Source: Ureibacillus galli (GTDB taxonomy: Bacteria > Bacillota > Bacilli > Bacillales_A > Planococcaceae). Taken from it: a stretch of DNA of 53,530 bases. Below the pieces are notes generated by a model that did no database searches, was not told where the DNA came from, and saw only the letters and a program-made list of their open reading frames with translations. Every line of letters starts with the position of its first letter. Within the stretch, counting starts at the first letter, position 1. The DNA lies in contig NZ_JACSQA010000025.1 in the NCBI RefSeq assembly GCF_014836845.1, positions 1-53,530 of the forward strand. The letters are read 5' to 3'. The position numbers were made by a program, and so were the translations under genes. This document shows positions 23,522-32,412 of the stretch, piece by piece.

Positions 23522-24286
23522 ATGACGTTGTCTAGTATTCGAAAGAAAAGTCCGCTAGTACATTGTATTACAAACTATGTAGTTGCTAATTTTACAGCAA
23601 ATGGTTTATTAGCTGTAGGTGCATCCCCCGTAATGGCGGATGAAGTGGAAGAAGTTGAAGAAATGGTTTCCATTGCAAATGCATTATTAATTAATTTAGG
23701 AACAGTGAATGTTCGAACGTTAGAATCTATGATGATTGCTGGAAAAAAGGCTAATGAATTAAACATCCCAGTAGTACTAGATCCCGTCGGAGTTGGAGCT
23801 ACAAAATTTCGTCAACAAGCGATAAAACAAATATTGAACAAAGTAAACGTTCAACTAATACGCTGTAATATGGGCGAATTAGCAACAATCGCAGAAGTAG
23901 AGTGGCAAGGAAGAGGTGTAGATAGTGGTAACGGGGATATGGATTTACCGAAAATAGCAAAACAAGTTGCAGTTCAATATAACTGTCTTGTTGCTGTTAC
24001 AGGTTCAAAGGATTATTTAACAGATGGCTATTTAGAACATTGGACAGTTGGAGGACATGAATTAATGACCCAAGTTACTGGTACTGGATGTTTATTAAGT
24101 GCGTTGTGCGCTGCAACTTTAGCTATAGAAGGTGACCAATTATCAAATTTATGTGAGCTCTTCATGGATTATAAACGTGTAGCTGAATTGGCAAGTGACC
24201 ATCTTCTTCTCGGTACATTCCAGGCAGAAATATTAAACAATATTCATTTATTATCAAGAGGTGCTAAACAATGGACGTTGTCATGA
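23522..24286 (+). CDS. thiM: Hydroxyethylthiazole kinase ThiM
   Basis: Phosphorylates 4-methyl-5-(2-hydroxyethyl)thiazole with ATP in thiazole salvage. The 254 residues show PLVHCITNYVVANFTANGLLAVGASPVM (substrate-binding N terminus), PVVLDPVGVGAT, CNMGELATI, VTGSKDYLTDG, and the catalytic VTGTGCLLSALCAA motif with its Cys/Gly pair. ATG follows GAGGTG. It is the first gene after the riboswitch and overlaps thiD by 16 bases. Confidence 0.96.
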   Translation: MTLSSIRKKSPLVHCITNYVVANFTANGLLAVGASPVMADEVEEVEEMVSIANALLINLGTVNVRTLESMMIAGKKANELNIPVVLDPVGVGATKFRQQAIKQILNKVNVQLIRCNMGELATIAEVEWQGRGVDSGNGDMDLPKIAKQVAVQYNCLVAVTGSKDYLTDGYLEHWTVGGHELMTQVTGTGCLLSALCAATLAIEGDQLSNLCELFMDYKRVAELASDHLLLGTFQAEILNNIHLLSRGAKQWTLS

Positions 24287-25095
24287 CAATAGCAGGAACA
24301 GATAGTGGTGGTGGAGCAGGTATTCAGGCAGATTTAAAGACCTTTCAAGAACTAAAAGTATTTGGTACTTCCGCCATAACTGCACTCACTGCACAGAATA
24401 CATTAGGGGTTCAAGGGATATTTCCTATTTCACCTGATTTCGTACTTCAACAATTAACTTCCGTTTTTTCAGACTTTGATGTAAAAGCTGTCAAAACAGG
24501 GATGCTTTTTTCCGCTGAGATTATTGAAGTCATCGCTCATTTCTTACAGCAAAAAAACGTTCAACTAGTAATCGACCCTGTAATGATCGCAAAAGGTGGA
24601 GAAAGTTTACTTCAAAAAGAAGCGGTGGAAGCTTTAAAGAGTAAGCTCATTCCTCTAGCTACTGTACTAACCCCGAATATACCTGAAGCTGAAGTAATTA
24701 GCGGCATTAAAATAGAAAACGAGGATCAAATGGCAAATGCTGCACATAAAATTCTTCAATATGGTGTACAGTGTGTTGTCATGAAGGGCGGCCATTTGCA
24801 CGATCAATATTCAGCAACAGATAAAGTATATTTAGCCGATGGAACGACTTTTTCAATGAAAAGTGAAAGAATTCAAACGAAGCATACCCATGGAACAGGC
24901 TGCACTTTCTCAGCTGCACTTACTTCCTTTTTAGCAAAGGGATATTCCCTTAAAAATGCAATGATTGAAGCGAAAAAGTTTGTTCAATTAGCTATTGAAA
25001 ATCCATTAAATATCGGCCATGGGCATGGTCCTACCAACCATTTTGCTTATCAACAAAGGAAAGGTCAATATGAGGTGAGTATCAATGAATCCTAA
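24271..25095 (+). CDS. thiD: Hydroxymethylpyrimidine/phosphomethylpyrimidine kinase ThiD
   Basis: Makes HMP-pyrophosphate for thiamine synthesis by two phosphorylations of hydroxymethylpyrimidine. The 274 residues carry the ribokinase-fold signatures: TIAGTDSGGGAGIQADLKTF, ALTAQNTLGVQGI, VIDPVMIAKGG, LTPNIPEAEVISG, VVMKGGHL and the anion-hole/catalytic TKHTHGTGCTFSAAL. It starts inside the end of thiM and overlaps thiE by 11 bases, so translation of the three genes is coupled. No thiC is present in the window, in keeping with a salvage operon. Confidence 0.96.
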   Translation: MDVVMTIAGTDSGGGAGIQADLKTFQELKVFGTSAITALTAQNTLGVQGIFPISPDFVLQQLTSVFSDFDVKAVKTGMLFSAEIIEVIAHFLQQKNVQLVIDPVMIAKGGESLLQKEAVEALKSKLIPLATVLTPNIPEAEVISGIKIENEDQMANAAHKILQYGVQCVVMKGGHLHDQYSATDKVYLADGTTFSMKSERIQTKHTHGTGCTFSAALTSFLAKGYSLKNAMIEAKKFVQLAIENPLNIGHGHGPTNHFAYQQRKGQYEVSINES

Positions 25096-25717
25096 CGATT
25101 TAGCTGTTTATTTTATAATGGGAACAGAAAACTGTGAAACAGACCCTTTAAACGTACTAGAAGATGCTTTGCAGGCAGGAATAACAATGTTTCAATTTAG
25201 AGAAAAAGGTCCTCGTGCATTAAAAGGGGAGAAATATGAAGAGTTTGCTAGAGCATGTCAACGGTTATGTAAACATTATCATGTGCCATTTATAGTGAAC
25301 GATGATGTGGAGCTAGCCTTGAAATTACAGGCAGACGGTATCCATGTGGGACAAAAGGATATGGCGTTAGTAAACATTCGTGAACAATTTAAAGGAAAAA
25401 TAATTGGTGTTTCCGTACATAATGAACAGGAAATGTCCGCAGCTGTATTAAATGGAGCAGATTATGTTGGAATTGGTCCTATTTTCGAAACGACTTCAAA
25501 ACCTGATGCAGAACCGCCTACTGGTGTCAGTTTTATAAAGGAAATACGAAATAAATATCCGAATTATCCAATTGTCGCAATAGGAGGCATTACAACAGAA
25601 AATTCATCGGAAATTATTCAAGCAGGTGCAGATGGAGTAGCGGTAATCTCTGCAATTTGTCAAAGTTCTAATCGAAGAGAAACAGTGAATCAATTAAAAA
25701 TTATTAAAAATTACTAA
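25085..25717 (+). CDS. thiE: Thiamine-phosphate synthase ThiE
   Basis: Joins HMP-pyrophosphate and thiazole phosphate to form thiamine monophosphate. The 210-residue TIM barrel shows FQFREKG (pyrophosphate contact), FIVNDDVELALKLQADGIHVGQKD, IIGVSVHNEQEM, YVGIGPIFETTSKPDA and AIGGITTENSSEIIQAGADGVAVISAI. ATG follows GAGGTGAGTATCA within the end of thiD. It is the last gene of the riboswitch-controlled operon; no clear terminator follows. Confidence 0.96.
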   Translation: MNPNDLAVYFIMGTENCETDPLNVLEDALQAGITMFQFREKGPRALKGEKYEEFARACQRLCKHYHVPFIVNDDVELALKLQADGIHVGQKDMALVNIREQFKGKIIGVSVHNEQEMSAAVLNGADYVGIGPIFETTSKPDAEPPTGVSFIKEIRNKYPNYPIVAIGGITTENSSEIIQAGADGVAVISAICQSSNRRETVNQLKIIKNY

Positions 25718-25773
25718 AAAAATATTATTCCTACGTTATAATATGTTAAAGAATGGTAACGGAGGAAAATGAA

Positions 25774-26541
25774 ATGTATGCTTGGGAAGTTGATGTCATC
25801 CAACATATTGGAGAAATTCAGGACATTTATAAATTACCCTTTCAAGGGTGGACATCGGAAGTCTATCAAATCACTAATAAACATCAACACTATTTATTAA
25901 AAATCGCTTCTAAAAAGAACTACCGACTCTGGTTAAAACAAGAAGCAGAAGCAATGAAGCGGTACCAAGATCGAAAAGGATTCTCCATACCAAAATACTA
26001 TCAATTTTGGGAAGATTCTCAGCATAGCTATTTACTAATGTCTTTTATCGATGGAGTTCCATTAAGAGTTGCTTTAGAACGAGCTAAGTCCGAAAAAGAA
26101 AAACACCAACTGTTAGTTAGCTTCGGATTATTTTTAAATCAATTCCATTCAATACCTGTAGAAAACCCTCAACTTTCGACAGAACAATGGTTAAATGATG
26201 AGCTTCAAAAAGCCCTTCATTCGGTACAAAATAATGAATGTGATGGAACGATGGAGCTTTGGGAACATATTCAACATCATCGTCCATCATCGATTACACC
26301 TACTTTTATTCATGGTGATTGTACGATTGATAATGTTCTTGTTGCGAATGGTGAAGTAGCTTGTTTTATTGACATTGCTGGAATGACGATAGGGGACCCG
26401 CGTTATGATGAAGCGCTTGCTATACGAAAAATGATTCATCACCCACGTGATTTAGCTTCCTTTTATGAAGGATATAATCGAAAACCAATGACTACTTTAG
26501 AATTTACTTATTTTAATCATGGATTATATGAATTTTTCTAA
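25774..26541 (+). CDS. APH/choline kinase-family phosphotransferase
   Basis: A 255-residue kinase-like protein of the aminoglycoside phosphotransferase/choline kinase superfamily. Visible: ATP-site lysine region HYLLKIASKKNYRLWLKQEAEAM, hinge YLLMSFIDGVPLRVAL, catalytic loop FIHGDCTIDNVLV (HGD-x4-N), and the metal-binding CFIDIAGMTIGDPRYDEAL (D in place of DFG). I chose ATG 25774 because GGAGG lies eight bases before it; a GTG/ATG further up lacks a site. A TATAAT box at 25736-25741 suggests its own promoter after thiE. Related genes near thiamine operons sometimes act as thiamine kinase, but nothing here proves the substrate, and an antibiotic-resistance role is unlikely. Confidence 0.8.
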   Translation: MYAWEVDVIQHIGEIQDIYKLPFQGWTSEVYQITNKHQHYLLKIASKKNYRLWLKQEAEAMKRYQDRKGFSIPKYYQFWEDSQHSYLLMSFIDGVPLRVALERAKSEKEKHQLLVSFGLFLNQFHSIPVENPQLSTEQWLNDELQKALHSVQNNECDGTMELWEHIQHHRPSSITPTFIHGDCTIDNVLVANGEVACFIDIAGMTIGDPRYDEALAIRKMIHHPRDLASFYEGYNRKPMTTLEFTYFNHGLYEFF

Positions 26542-26615
26542 TATGAATAATTTTTAAGTATAATGAAAGAAGATTCCATAAAAAAGTAGTAGAATACAAT
26601 ATACTAGCATAAATA

Positions 26616-26656
26616 AAAAGTGTACCATCATTTTCTATGATGCGTGCACTTCTTTT
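26616..26656 (+). terminator. Terminator after the phosphotransferase gene
   Basis: AAAGTGTACCATCAT pairs with ATGATGCGTGCACTT, with a bulged C, and runs into TCTTTT. It separates the phosphotransferase from the MBL gene. Confidence 0.72.
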
Positions 26657-26698
26657 ATTATTCATAAACAATAGATTTAAAAATAGGGGTGAAACTTA

Positions 26699-27517
26699 TT
26701 GATAACCTATCAATCAAACAATGTTACGATTTTTCAAAGTTTACTATATAAAACCACATCTCTTGTTATCCAAACAAAGGATTGTATTTTAATTGTGGAT
26801 CCAAATTTACTCCCTATTGAAGTAAGTGAAATTAAAGAATATGTTGAAAAGATACGAGGGAAACGCCCTATCTATTTACTTTTTACCCATTCAGATTGGG
26901 ATCATATTGTCGGCTATGGAGCTTTCCCCGACGGGATTGTTGTCGCAAGTGAGCGATTGGGGAATCGAAATGATAAAGAAGTAATACTCCATCAAATTAG
27001 ACAATTTGATAATCAATATTATTTAGATCGGAATTATCCTATACTTTATCCTGCTGTAGATATCCCTGTAACCGATGATGGGCAAGTATTGGAAATTGGG
27101 AATACGACTTTAACGTTTTATAAAGCGGAAGGTCATACAGATGATGGGATATTTATTGTAATAGAACCTTTAGGTTTATGGATTGCTGGTGATTATTTAT
27201 CAAATGTTGAATTTCCTTTTATTTATTATAATAGTGAAAAGTATGAAGAAACATTGCGAAAAACAAATGATATATTAAAAAATCATAACATTCAGCTTCT
27301 TGTGCCTGGACATGGAGATGCTACAAACATCAAAGAGGAGATCATTTTTCGAAAAATCACTTCATATCGATATATTCAGGAACTACGAAATGCGATAAAA
27401 GAAAACATTGACCATCATTTTTTAATTCAAGGATATAAATATAAAGAGGAACAAATAAAAAGCCATGAGGAAAACTATCATTTAATCAAAAAAGAATTGA
27501 AAGTTGAATCAACATAA
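26699..27517 (+). CDS. MBL-fold metallo-hydrolase
   Basis: A 272-residue metallo-beta-lactamase-fold protein. Metal motifs: LLFTHSDWDHIVGYGAFP (H-x-D-x-D-H), KAEGHTDDGIFIV, LWIAGDYLSNVEFPFI (bridging Asp) and LLVPGHGDATN (C-terminal His). A C-terminal helical tail (residues 220-272, rich in Lys, Glu and His) extends past the fold. The start is TTG after AGGGGTG. The product cannot be assigned further. It shares the replaced second histidine with the other MBL protein of the window (6404-7090), but the two are otherwise quite different. Confidence 0.82.
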   Translation: MITYQSNNVTIFQSLLYKTTSLVIQTKDCILIVDPNLLPIEVSEIKEYVEKIRGKRPIYLLFTHSDWDHIVGYGAFPDGIVVASERLGNRNDKEVILHQIRQFDNQYYLDRNYPILYPAVDIPVTDDGQVLEIGNTTLTFYKAEGHTDDGIFIVIEPLGLWIAGDYLSNVEFPFIYYNSEKYEETLRKTNDILKNHNIQLLVPGHGDATNIKEEIIFRKITSYRYIQELRNAIKENIDHHFLIQGYKYKEEQIKSHEENYHLIKKELKVEST

Positions 27518-27607
27518 TCAGGTTTAAGAAACGAATGTTCTATAGTTGAACCCTCAAGACAATTGCCGCATAAACTAAATGAGGCGAGCAAAAGGGGGTG
27601 TCCTCGA

Positions 27608-28372
27608 ATGGGATTATATATTAATAATAAAGAACACCCGAGAGTGTTTAGTCAGTCAAATCATTTGGTAGAACCAAATCAAGTGGAATTTAAGCGCGAT
27701 TATTTATCTGAGTTAATTGAACAACAAGTAAATGCTACTCGAAATTTGCAATTTTCTTTAAATCAAATCCAATATTCTCAAAATGATTGGAATGAGCACC
27801 AATCAAACCAATTACGAAATTTAAATGGACGAATAGATGAACTTAGGGATTTCCAACAACATCAACAATCTGTTGAACAACAAGTCGAATCTAGGTTAGA
27901 AAACATTGAAAATCAAAATCGTACATTAAATGAATCAATCCTTCATGAACAACACTTTCACCAAGACTTATTTCATCAAGTAAATGCGATTAATTATTCT
28001 CAAAAAGAAATCGTAAATCGCATCGATGTTTTAGATGATGAATATAAAGAAATTGTCACAATTTTAAAAGATTACTCAGCTATGAATGAAGCGTTAATAT
28101 CACGTTTGGAAACAGTTGCGATGACGAAAGAGAAATTAGAAGAACAAATTCATGCCAATAGAGAACATAATCAACAATTAGTTAATCAAATGACCTTTAT
28201 CGAAGAAGCTCAAAAAGATGTTTTAGATCGGGTTGATAATAACGAAGGATTAATCGAAAAAGTAATGCGACAAATCGATCATCTACGATCAATTTTATTT
28301 GAACGGACGAACGATTTAGAAGAAAAGTTGGAGAAAGTACTACAAAACTCGGTGACATTTTTTAAAAAATAA
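27608..28372 (+). CDS. Long coiled-coil protein of unknown function
   Basis: A 254-residue protein. After a short conserved-looking start (MGLYINNKEHPRVF) the chain from about residue 35 to the end is Gln/Glu/Asn/Leu-rich with heptad spacing of hydrophobics, so most of it should be a coiled coil. It has loose repeats such as NQIQYSQNDW / NAINYSQKEI and IDELRDFQ / IDHLRSIL. No signal peptide or membrane span. ATG 27608 follows AAAGGGGGTG. Similar short-headed coiled-coil proteins occur in Bacillus; I know no function. No terminator separates it from the T-box leader of proS. Confidence 0.72.
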   Translation: MGLYINNKEHPRVFSQSNHLVEPNQVEFKRDYLSELIEQQVNATRNLQFSLNQIQYSQNDWNEHQSNQLRNLNGRIDELRDFQQHQQSVEQQVESRLENIENQNRTLNESILHEQHFHQDLFHQVNAINYSQKEIVNRIDVLDDEYKEIVTILKDYSAMNEALISRLETVAMTKEKLEEQIHANREHNQQLVNQMTFIEEAQKDVLDRVDNNEGLIEKVMRQIDHLRSILFERTNDLEEKLEKVLQNSVTFFKK

Positions 28373-28469
28373 ACTTTGTTTTCCTTTGTCATAATTATTT
28401 TTTAGAAAATTTTTCACTTAGATTGAATTAATTCCTTTTATTTGATACAGTATAAGAAATATGGAATCT

Positions 28470-28705
28470 ATGAAGTGACCAAGTAAATAAGAATTGTGAA
28501 ACAGAAAATATAGCAGATGCTGAGAGCTATATCACCACTTCTTATTGAAACCTATCACGGAGATGCAAGTTAAAGCTTGCCGAGTCGTTATCGTTACAAA
28601 CGCGTAGAGGGTAAAAGGGGAATTTTTTCTTTTTACCGAACTAAGGTGGTACCACGTCTATTCAGCACAAAGACGTCCTTTTGATTAGGACTCTTTGTGC
28701 TTTTT
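28470..28705 (+). ncRNA. T-box leader of proS, proline specifier CCU
   Basis: The T-box sequence AAGGTGGTACCACG lies at 28643-28656, followed by a terminator in which AGCACAAAGA...TCCT pairs with AGGACTCTTTGTGCT and a T-run ends at 28705. Upstream, stem I features are visible (TAGCAGATGCTGAGAGCTA), and the specifier position in TTGAAACCTATCAC reads CCT (28551-28553), a proline codon, which agrees with the gene it precedes. Uncharged tRNA-Pro should stabilise the antiterminator and raise proS expression. The 5' limit is approximate. Confidence 0.92.
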
Positions 28706-28798
28706 ATTGTTCAAAAAAATACGAACGAGTCGGAACCATAAATTGTAGCGCTAGATAGGGAAAATGAAAATTGTAAAAAGTTTTAGGAGGAAATAACA

Positions 28799-30235
28799 AT
28801 GTCACAACAAACGAATGATTTTTCTAAATGGTACATTGACACAATTCAAAAAGCAGATTTAATGGACTATACACCGGTTCGTGGGTGTATTGCATTTAAA
28901 CCAGACGGTTATGAACTATGGGAACATATTCAATCGGAAATGGACCGTCGTTTTAAAGAAACAGGTCACCGTAATGCCTATTTCCCAATGTTAATCCCAG
29001 AATCTTTCTTCCAAAAAGAGAAGGATCACATTGAAGGATTTTCACCAGAACTTCCATGGGTAACAGAAGCAGCAGGGGAAAAATTAGAAGAACGTTTAGC
29101 TCTTCGTCCGACTTCTGAAACAATGATTGGTCACCTTTATTCTGATTGGATTAAAAGTTACCGTGATTTACCACTTTTAATCAACCAATGGGCAAACGTT
29201 TTCCGTTGGGAAAAGAAAACTCTTCCATTCATTCGTACTTCTGAATTTTTATGGCAAGAAGGGCACACAGCGCACGTCGATGAAGAAGATGCTCGAAAAG
29301 AAACGATGCAAATGTTAAACATTTATAAAGAAGTTGTTGAAAACTTTTTAGCGATTCCTGTTTATGATGGACAAAAAACACCGTCTGAACGTTTCGCAGG
29401 GGCTGTTGATACGTACTCTATCGAAGCAATGATGAAAGATGGTAAAGCAGTACAAGCTGGTACATCCCATTATTTAGGTACGAAGTTTGCGGAAGCCTTT
29501 GATATTAAATATTTAAATAAAGAAAATAAACATGTTCATGTGCATACGACATCATGGGGGACATCTACTCGTTTAATTGGTTCTGTCATTATGGTACACG
29601 GTGACGAGCAAGGTTTAGTTTTACCGCCAATAATTGCTCCAACACAAGTTGTATTAATTCCTGTAGGTCCATGGAAGAAGAATCCAGCTATTATCGAGAA
29701 ATTAGATGAAATCTTCGCAGCGCTTAAAGCAAAGGGTATTCGTGTCCGTCTTGATGATTCTGATCAATCACCAGGATATAAATTTAACGAATGGGAGTTA
29801 AAAGGGGTACCAGCACGTATTGAACTAGGTCCTCGTGATTTAGAAAATAATCAAGTATTAATCAAAATGCGTGATGAATCAGACAAACAAACAGTTGAAT
29901 TAAGTTCTGTAGTAGAAGTAATTGAAGAAGAGTTAAAAGTGATGCAAACAAGACTTTATGACAAAGCAAAAGCATTCCGCGATGCGAATTCTCATACGCA
30001 CATTGATTCTTTAGAGCAATTACAGCAACATTTATCTGATTCTGAGAAAAACGGTACGATTCCTGGTTGGATTTTAGCAGGTTGGTGTGGTGACGATGCT
30101 TGTGAATCTAATGTTAAAGAACAAACAAAATTTACAACTCGTAACATTCCGTTTAATCCACCAACAGAAAAACATACTTGTATTAACTGTGGCAAAGAAG
30201 CGAAACATACAGTTTGGTTTGGCCGTGCATATTAA
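28799..30235 (+). CDS. proS: Prolyl-tRNA synthetase, short (archaeal/eukaryal-like) type
   Basis: Charges tRNA-Pro with proline. At 478 residues it is the short ProS form, lacking the inserted editing domain of the 570-residue bacterial type. Class II motifs: motif 1 around YELWEHIQSEMDRRFKETGHRNAYFPMLIPE, motif 2 NQWANVFRWEKKTLPFIRTSEFLWQEGHTAH, motif 3 GTSTRLIGSVIMVHGDEQGLVLPP. The anticodon domain follows, then the extra C-terminal domain with GWCGDDACESNVKE, CINCGKEAKHTVWFGRAY (zinc-site cysteines, C-terminal Tyr). ATG follows AGGAGG. Several Bacillus species carry both ProS types; whether a long copy exists elsewhere in this genome is not visible. Confidence 0.95.
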   Translation: MSQQTNDFSKWYIDTIQKADLMDYTPVRGCIAFKPDGYELWEHIQSEMDRRFKETGHRNAYFPMLIPESFFQKEKDHIEGFSPELPWVTEAAGEKLEERLALRPTSETMIGHLYSDWIKSYRDLPLLINQWANVFRWEKKTLPFIRTSEFLWQEGHTAHVDEEDARKETMQMLNIYKEVVENFLAIPVYDGQKTPSERFAGAVDTYSIEAMMKDGKAVQAGTSHYLGTKFAEAFDIKYLNKENKHVHVHTTSWGTSTRLIGSVIMVHGDEQGLVLPPIIAPTQVVLIPVGPWKKNPAIIEKLDEIFAALKAKGIRVRLDDSDQSPGYKFNEWELKGVPARIELGPRDLENNQVLIKMRDESDKQTVELSSVVEVIEEELKVMQTRLYDKAKAFRDANSHTHIDSLEQLQQHLSDSEKNGTIPGWILAGWCGDDACESNVKEQTKFTTRNIPFNPPTEKHTCINCGKEAKHTVWFGRAY

Positions 30236-30244
30236 TTAAATTAT

Positions 30245-30292
30245 AATCCACCCAAAAATCTTCCTCGAAGAGAATTTTTGGGTGGATTTTAT
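30245..30292 (+). terminator. Terminator of proS
   Basis: AATCCACCCAAAAAT pairs with ATTTTTGGGTGGATT; TTATTATTTT follows. A long, strong hairpin just after the proS stop. Confidence 0.85.
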
Positions 30293-30523
30293 TATTTTGA
30301 TGATTCGAACGCTACTTCATATGACTTAGCACAGACTATAAAGTAGAGAAAGTAAGAAAGATTCTAACTTAGTATGTGTCATTAAATCAGCTCCCTTGTT
30401 AGGAAAAGATGAAAAAATAGTATCAATGATTAATTGTTCGAATCATTATTCAGTTTGGTTCTTTTAATAAATATCATACTTGTTTGCTAGTTTTTGCACT
30501 CAGTAGTTTTGAAAATAAAAAAA
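30293..30523. other. Intergenic region between proS and serC
   Basis: About 230 AT-rich bases between two terminators of convergent genes. No ORF with a ribosome site, no tRNA and no repeat seen. Confidence 0.5.
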
Positions 30524-30546
30524 GACCCAATTTTCAAAATTGGGCC
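30524..30546 (-). terminator. Terminator of serC
   Basis: GGCCCAATTTT and AAAATTGGGTC pair on the minus strand, followed by a run of seven Ts. Directly after the serC stop. Confidence 0.85.
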
Positions 30547-30553
30547 ATTTCAT

Positions 30554-31651
30554 TTATTGATGTTTTTTCTGGAATTCAATCATAAAATTAGCAAGGGCTT
30601 GACATGCTTCAACCGGGACAGCATTGTAAGTAGATGCACGGCATCCTCCTACTGAGCGGTGACCGTTTAAACCTACAAAACCAGCTTCTTTTGCCTCAAT
30701 AAGGAATTGTTTTTCTAGTTCTTCATCTGTAACACGGAACGTAATATTCATCAATGAACGGGATGATGTTTCGGCATGTCCTCTATAAAATCCATTACTT
30801 TGATCAATCACATCATAAATCAATTTTGCTTTTTCTTCATTATTTTTCGCAATACCTTCAAGTCCACCCTGAGCTTCTACCCATTTTAGTACTTCACCTA
30901 ACATGTAAATACCAAAGGTTGGTGGAGTGTTATATAAAGAATTTGAATCTGCATGGGTTGAGTATTTTAACATTGTAGGGATGTTCTTGTTCGCTTTTTC
31001 TAGAAGATCTTTTCGAATAATCACAACGGTAACACCTGATGGACCTAAATTCTTTTGGGCACCTGCATATATTATACCAAATTTACTTATATCAACCGGT
31101 TTAGAAAGAATATCACTAGACATATCTGCTACTAAAGGTACTTCGCCTGTAGTAGGAAATTCCTTCCACTGTGTCCCGTATATCGTATTGTTCGAAGTAA
31201 TATGAACATATGCATCTGATTGATTAAATCGAATTTCATTTAAAGTGGGGATGTTGCGATATTTGTTTTCTTTTGTACTAGCAGCTTCCGCCGTTTTTCC
31301 GAAAAGTAATGCTTCTTTTAATGCTTTTTCAGACCATGAACCTGTTAGTACATAACTCGCCGTTTGATCTTCTTTTAAAAAGTTCATCGGGACCATTGTA
31401 AATTGAAGACTTGCACCACCTTGTAAAAAAAGAACTTCATAGTTTTCTGGAATCGTATATAACGATCTTAGACGAGCAATTGCTTCGTTATGAACCTCAT
31501 CATAATCTTTACTCCGATGGCTCATTTCCATTATGGACATTCCAGCATTGTTGTAATTAATTAGTTCTTGTTGCGCTTTTTCAAGTACTTCTAGTGGTAA
31601 AGCGGATGGACCTGCATTGAAATTAAATGCACGTGTAATGGTTGAATTCAA
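30554..31651 (-). CDS. serC: Phosphoserine aminotransferase SerC
   Basis: PLP enzyme that converts 3-phosphohydroxypyruvate and glutamate to 3-phosphoserine in serine synthesis. From TTG 31651 it has 365 residues, the family length. Motifs: FNFNAGPSALPLEVLEKAQ, GMSIMEMSHRSKDY, FLQGGASLQF, TSNNTIYGTQW, VADMSSDILS, and AGAQKNLGPSGVT with the PLP-binding lysine; the C terminus has GHRSVGGCRASTYNAVP. I chose the TTG because AAGGAG lies eight bases before it; the GTG at 31660 sits on that site. No serA follows. No T-box or other leader motif was seen upstream. Confidence 0.95.
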   Translation of the reverse strand: MNSTITRAFNFNAGPSALPLEVLEKAQQELINYNNAGMSIMEMSHRSKDYDEVHNEAIARLRSLYTIPENYEVLFLQGGASLQFTMVPMNFLKEDQTASYVLTGSWSEKALKEALLFGKTAEAASTKENKYRNIPTLNEIRFNQSDAYVHITSNNTIYGTQWKEFPTTGEVPLVADMSSDILSKPVDISKFGIIYAGAQKNLGPSGVTVVIIRKDLLEKANKNIPTMLKYSTHADSNSLYNTPPTFGIYMLGEVLKWVEAQGGLEGIAKNNEEKAKLIYDVIDQSNGFYRGHAETSSRSLMNITFRVTDEELEKQFLIEAKEAGFVGLNGHRSVGGCRASTYNAVPVEACQALANFMIEFQKKHQ

Positions 31652-31660
31652 ATGAAACAC

Positions 31661-32086
31661 TCCTTGAAGTAAATTAATCGATATAGTTGATTATATACTG
31701 AATTATAACTAAGTGGTTTTGAATTTTAGATAAAAGTGATAAAAATTTTGATTTTTCGAATTTTATTGTAAATAAATGATAAATATTTATACTAAAATAT
31801 TTTATGAAAGTATTTTTAAATGAAAAAAATAACTTATTGAGAGAGTGATTGTTTCCTAGTTAATTCGGTAATAAAATTTGCAATAGAAAGCCAAAGAGTA
31901 AACTATTCGTTGTTTATGAAAGATTAAAAAATATTTGTATAAAAAATGTTAGTTTATTAAACGTATGTCTTGCTACTAGCTTTTTTCCATGCATTTATTA
32001 CTCAGAGATTAAAAAAATTTACAGTTTCAATAGTGATATATGAAAAAGAATCTATTTTTTCTTTAGAAGCTCCACGCTTGTCCATC
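31661..32086. other. Intergenic region upstream of serC and the YjcZ genes
   Basis: About 425 very AT-rich bases between divergent units. It should hold the serC promoter (minus strand). No ORF with a convincing ribosome site and no repeat seen. Confidence 0.45.
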
Positions 32087-32113
32087 ACCTTACTTACTTA
32101 AAATCATAAAGTA
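32087..32113 (+). promoter_or_regulatory. Sigma-K-type promoter of the first YjcZ gene
   Basis: AC (32087-32088), 16 bases, CATAAAGTA (32105-32113) fits the late mother-cell sigma-K consensus (AC, 16-17 bases, CATANNNTA) completely and lies 31 bases before the start codon. Confidence 0.62.
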
Positions 32114-32144
32114 GAAATATAACAATCGAAAGGAGGAATATGGC

Positions 32145-32324
32145 ATGGGATACTCTAACGATGTAGGTGGCGTAGGCGACTACTGTAATAATAATGTAGG
32201 AGGAGTAGAAGATAATTACTGCAATGGTGGATCCGGCGGATTCGGCGGCGGCTTTGCATTGCTTGTTGTTCTATTCATTCTTCTAATTATTATCGGTACA
32301 CAATTCAATAAAAGATACTACTAG
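32145..32324 (+). CDS. YjcZ-family small sporulation protein
   Basis: A 59-residue peptide. The N-terminal half is Gly/Asn/Cys-rich with two related units (GGVGDYCNNN and GGVEDNYCNGG), followed by GGFGGGFALLVVLFILLIII, the glycine-to-hydrophobic segment that defines the YjcZ family, and a short basic tail. A single membrane helix is expected. ATG follows AAAGGAGG. The sigma-K-like promoter supports expression in the mother cell; related peptides are found in spore coat or membrane fractions. Confidence 0.85.
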   Translation: MGYSNDVGGVGDYCNNNVGGVEDNYCNGGSGGFGGGFALLVVLFILLIIIGTQFNKRYY

Positions 32325-32339
32325 TATTATTTATTGACA

Positions 32340-32366
32340 AAAGAATGGGAGTACATCCCATTCTTT
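32340..32366 (+). terminator. Hairpin after the first YjcZ gene
   Basis: AAAGAATGGGA pairs with TCCCATTCTTT around GTACA. The T-run is short, so it may be a weak terminator. Confidence 0.6.
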
Positions 32367-32412
32367 ACTACATAAATGGGAAATACATTCTAAAAACTAA
32401 ACATTTGTCCCT

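Noticed and set aside
31661-32086. T-box or other riboswitch upstream of serC
   Set aside because: No T-box sequence (GGTGGNACC) or paired terminator could be found on the minus strand.
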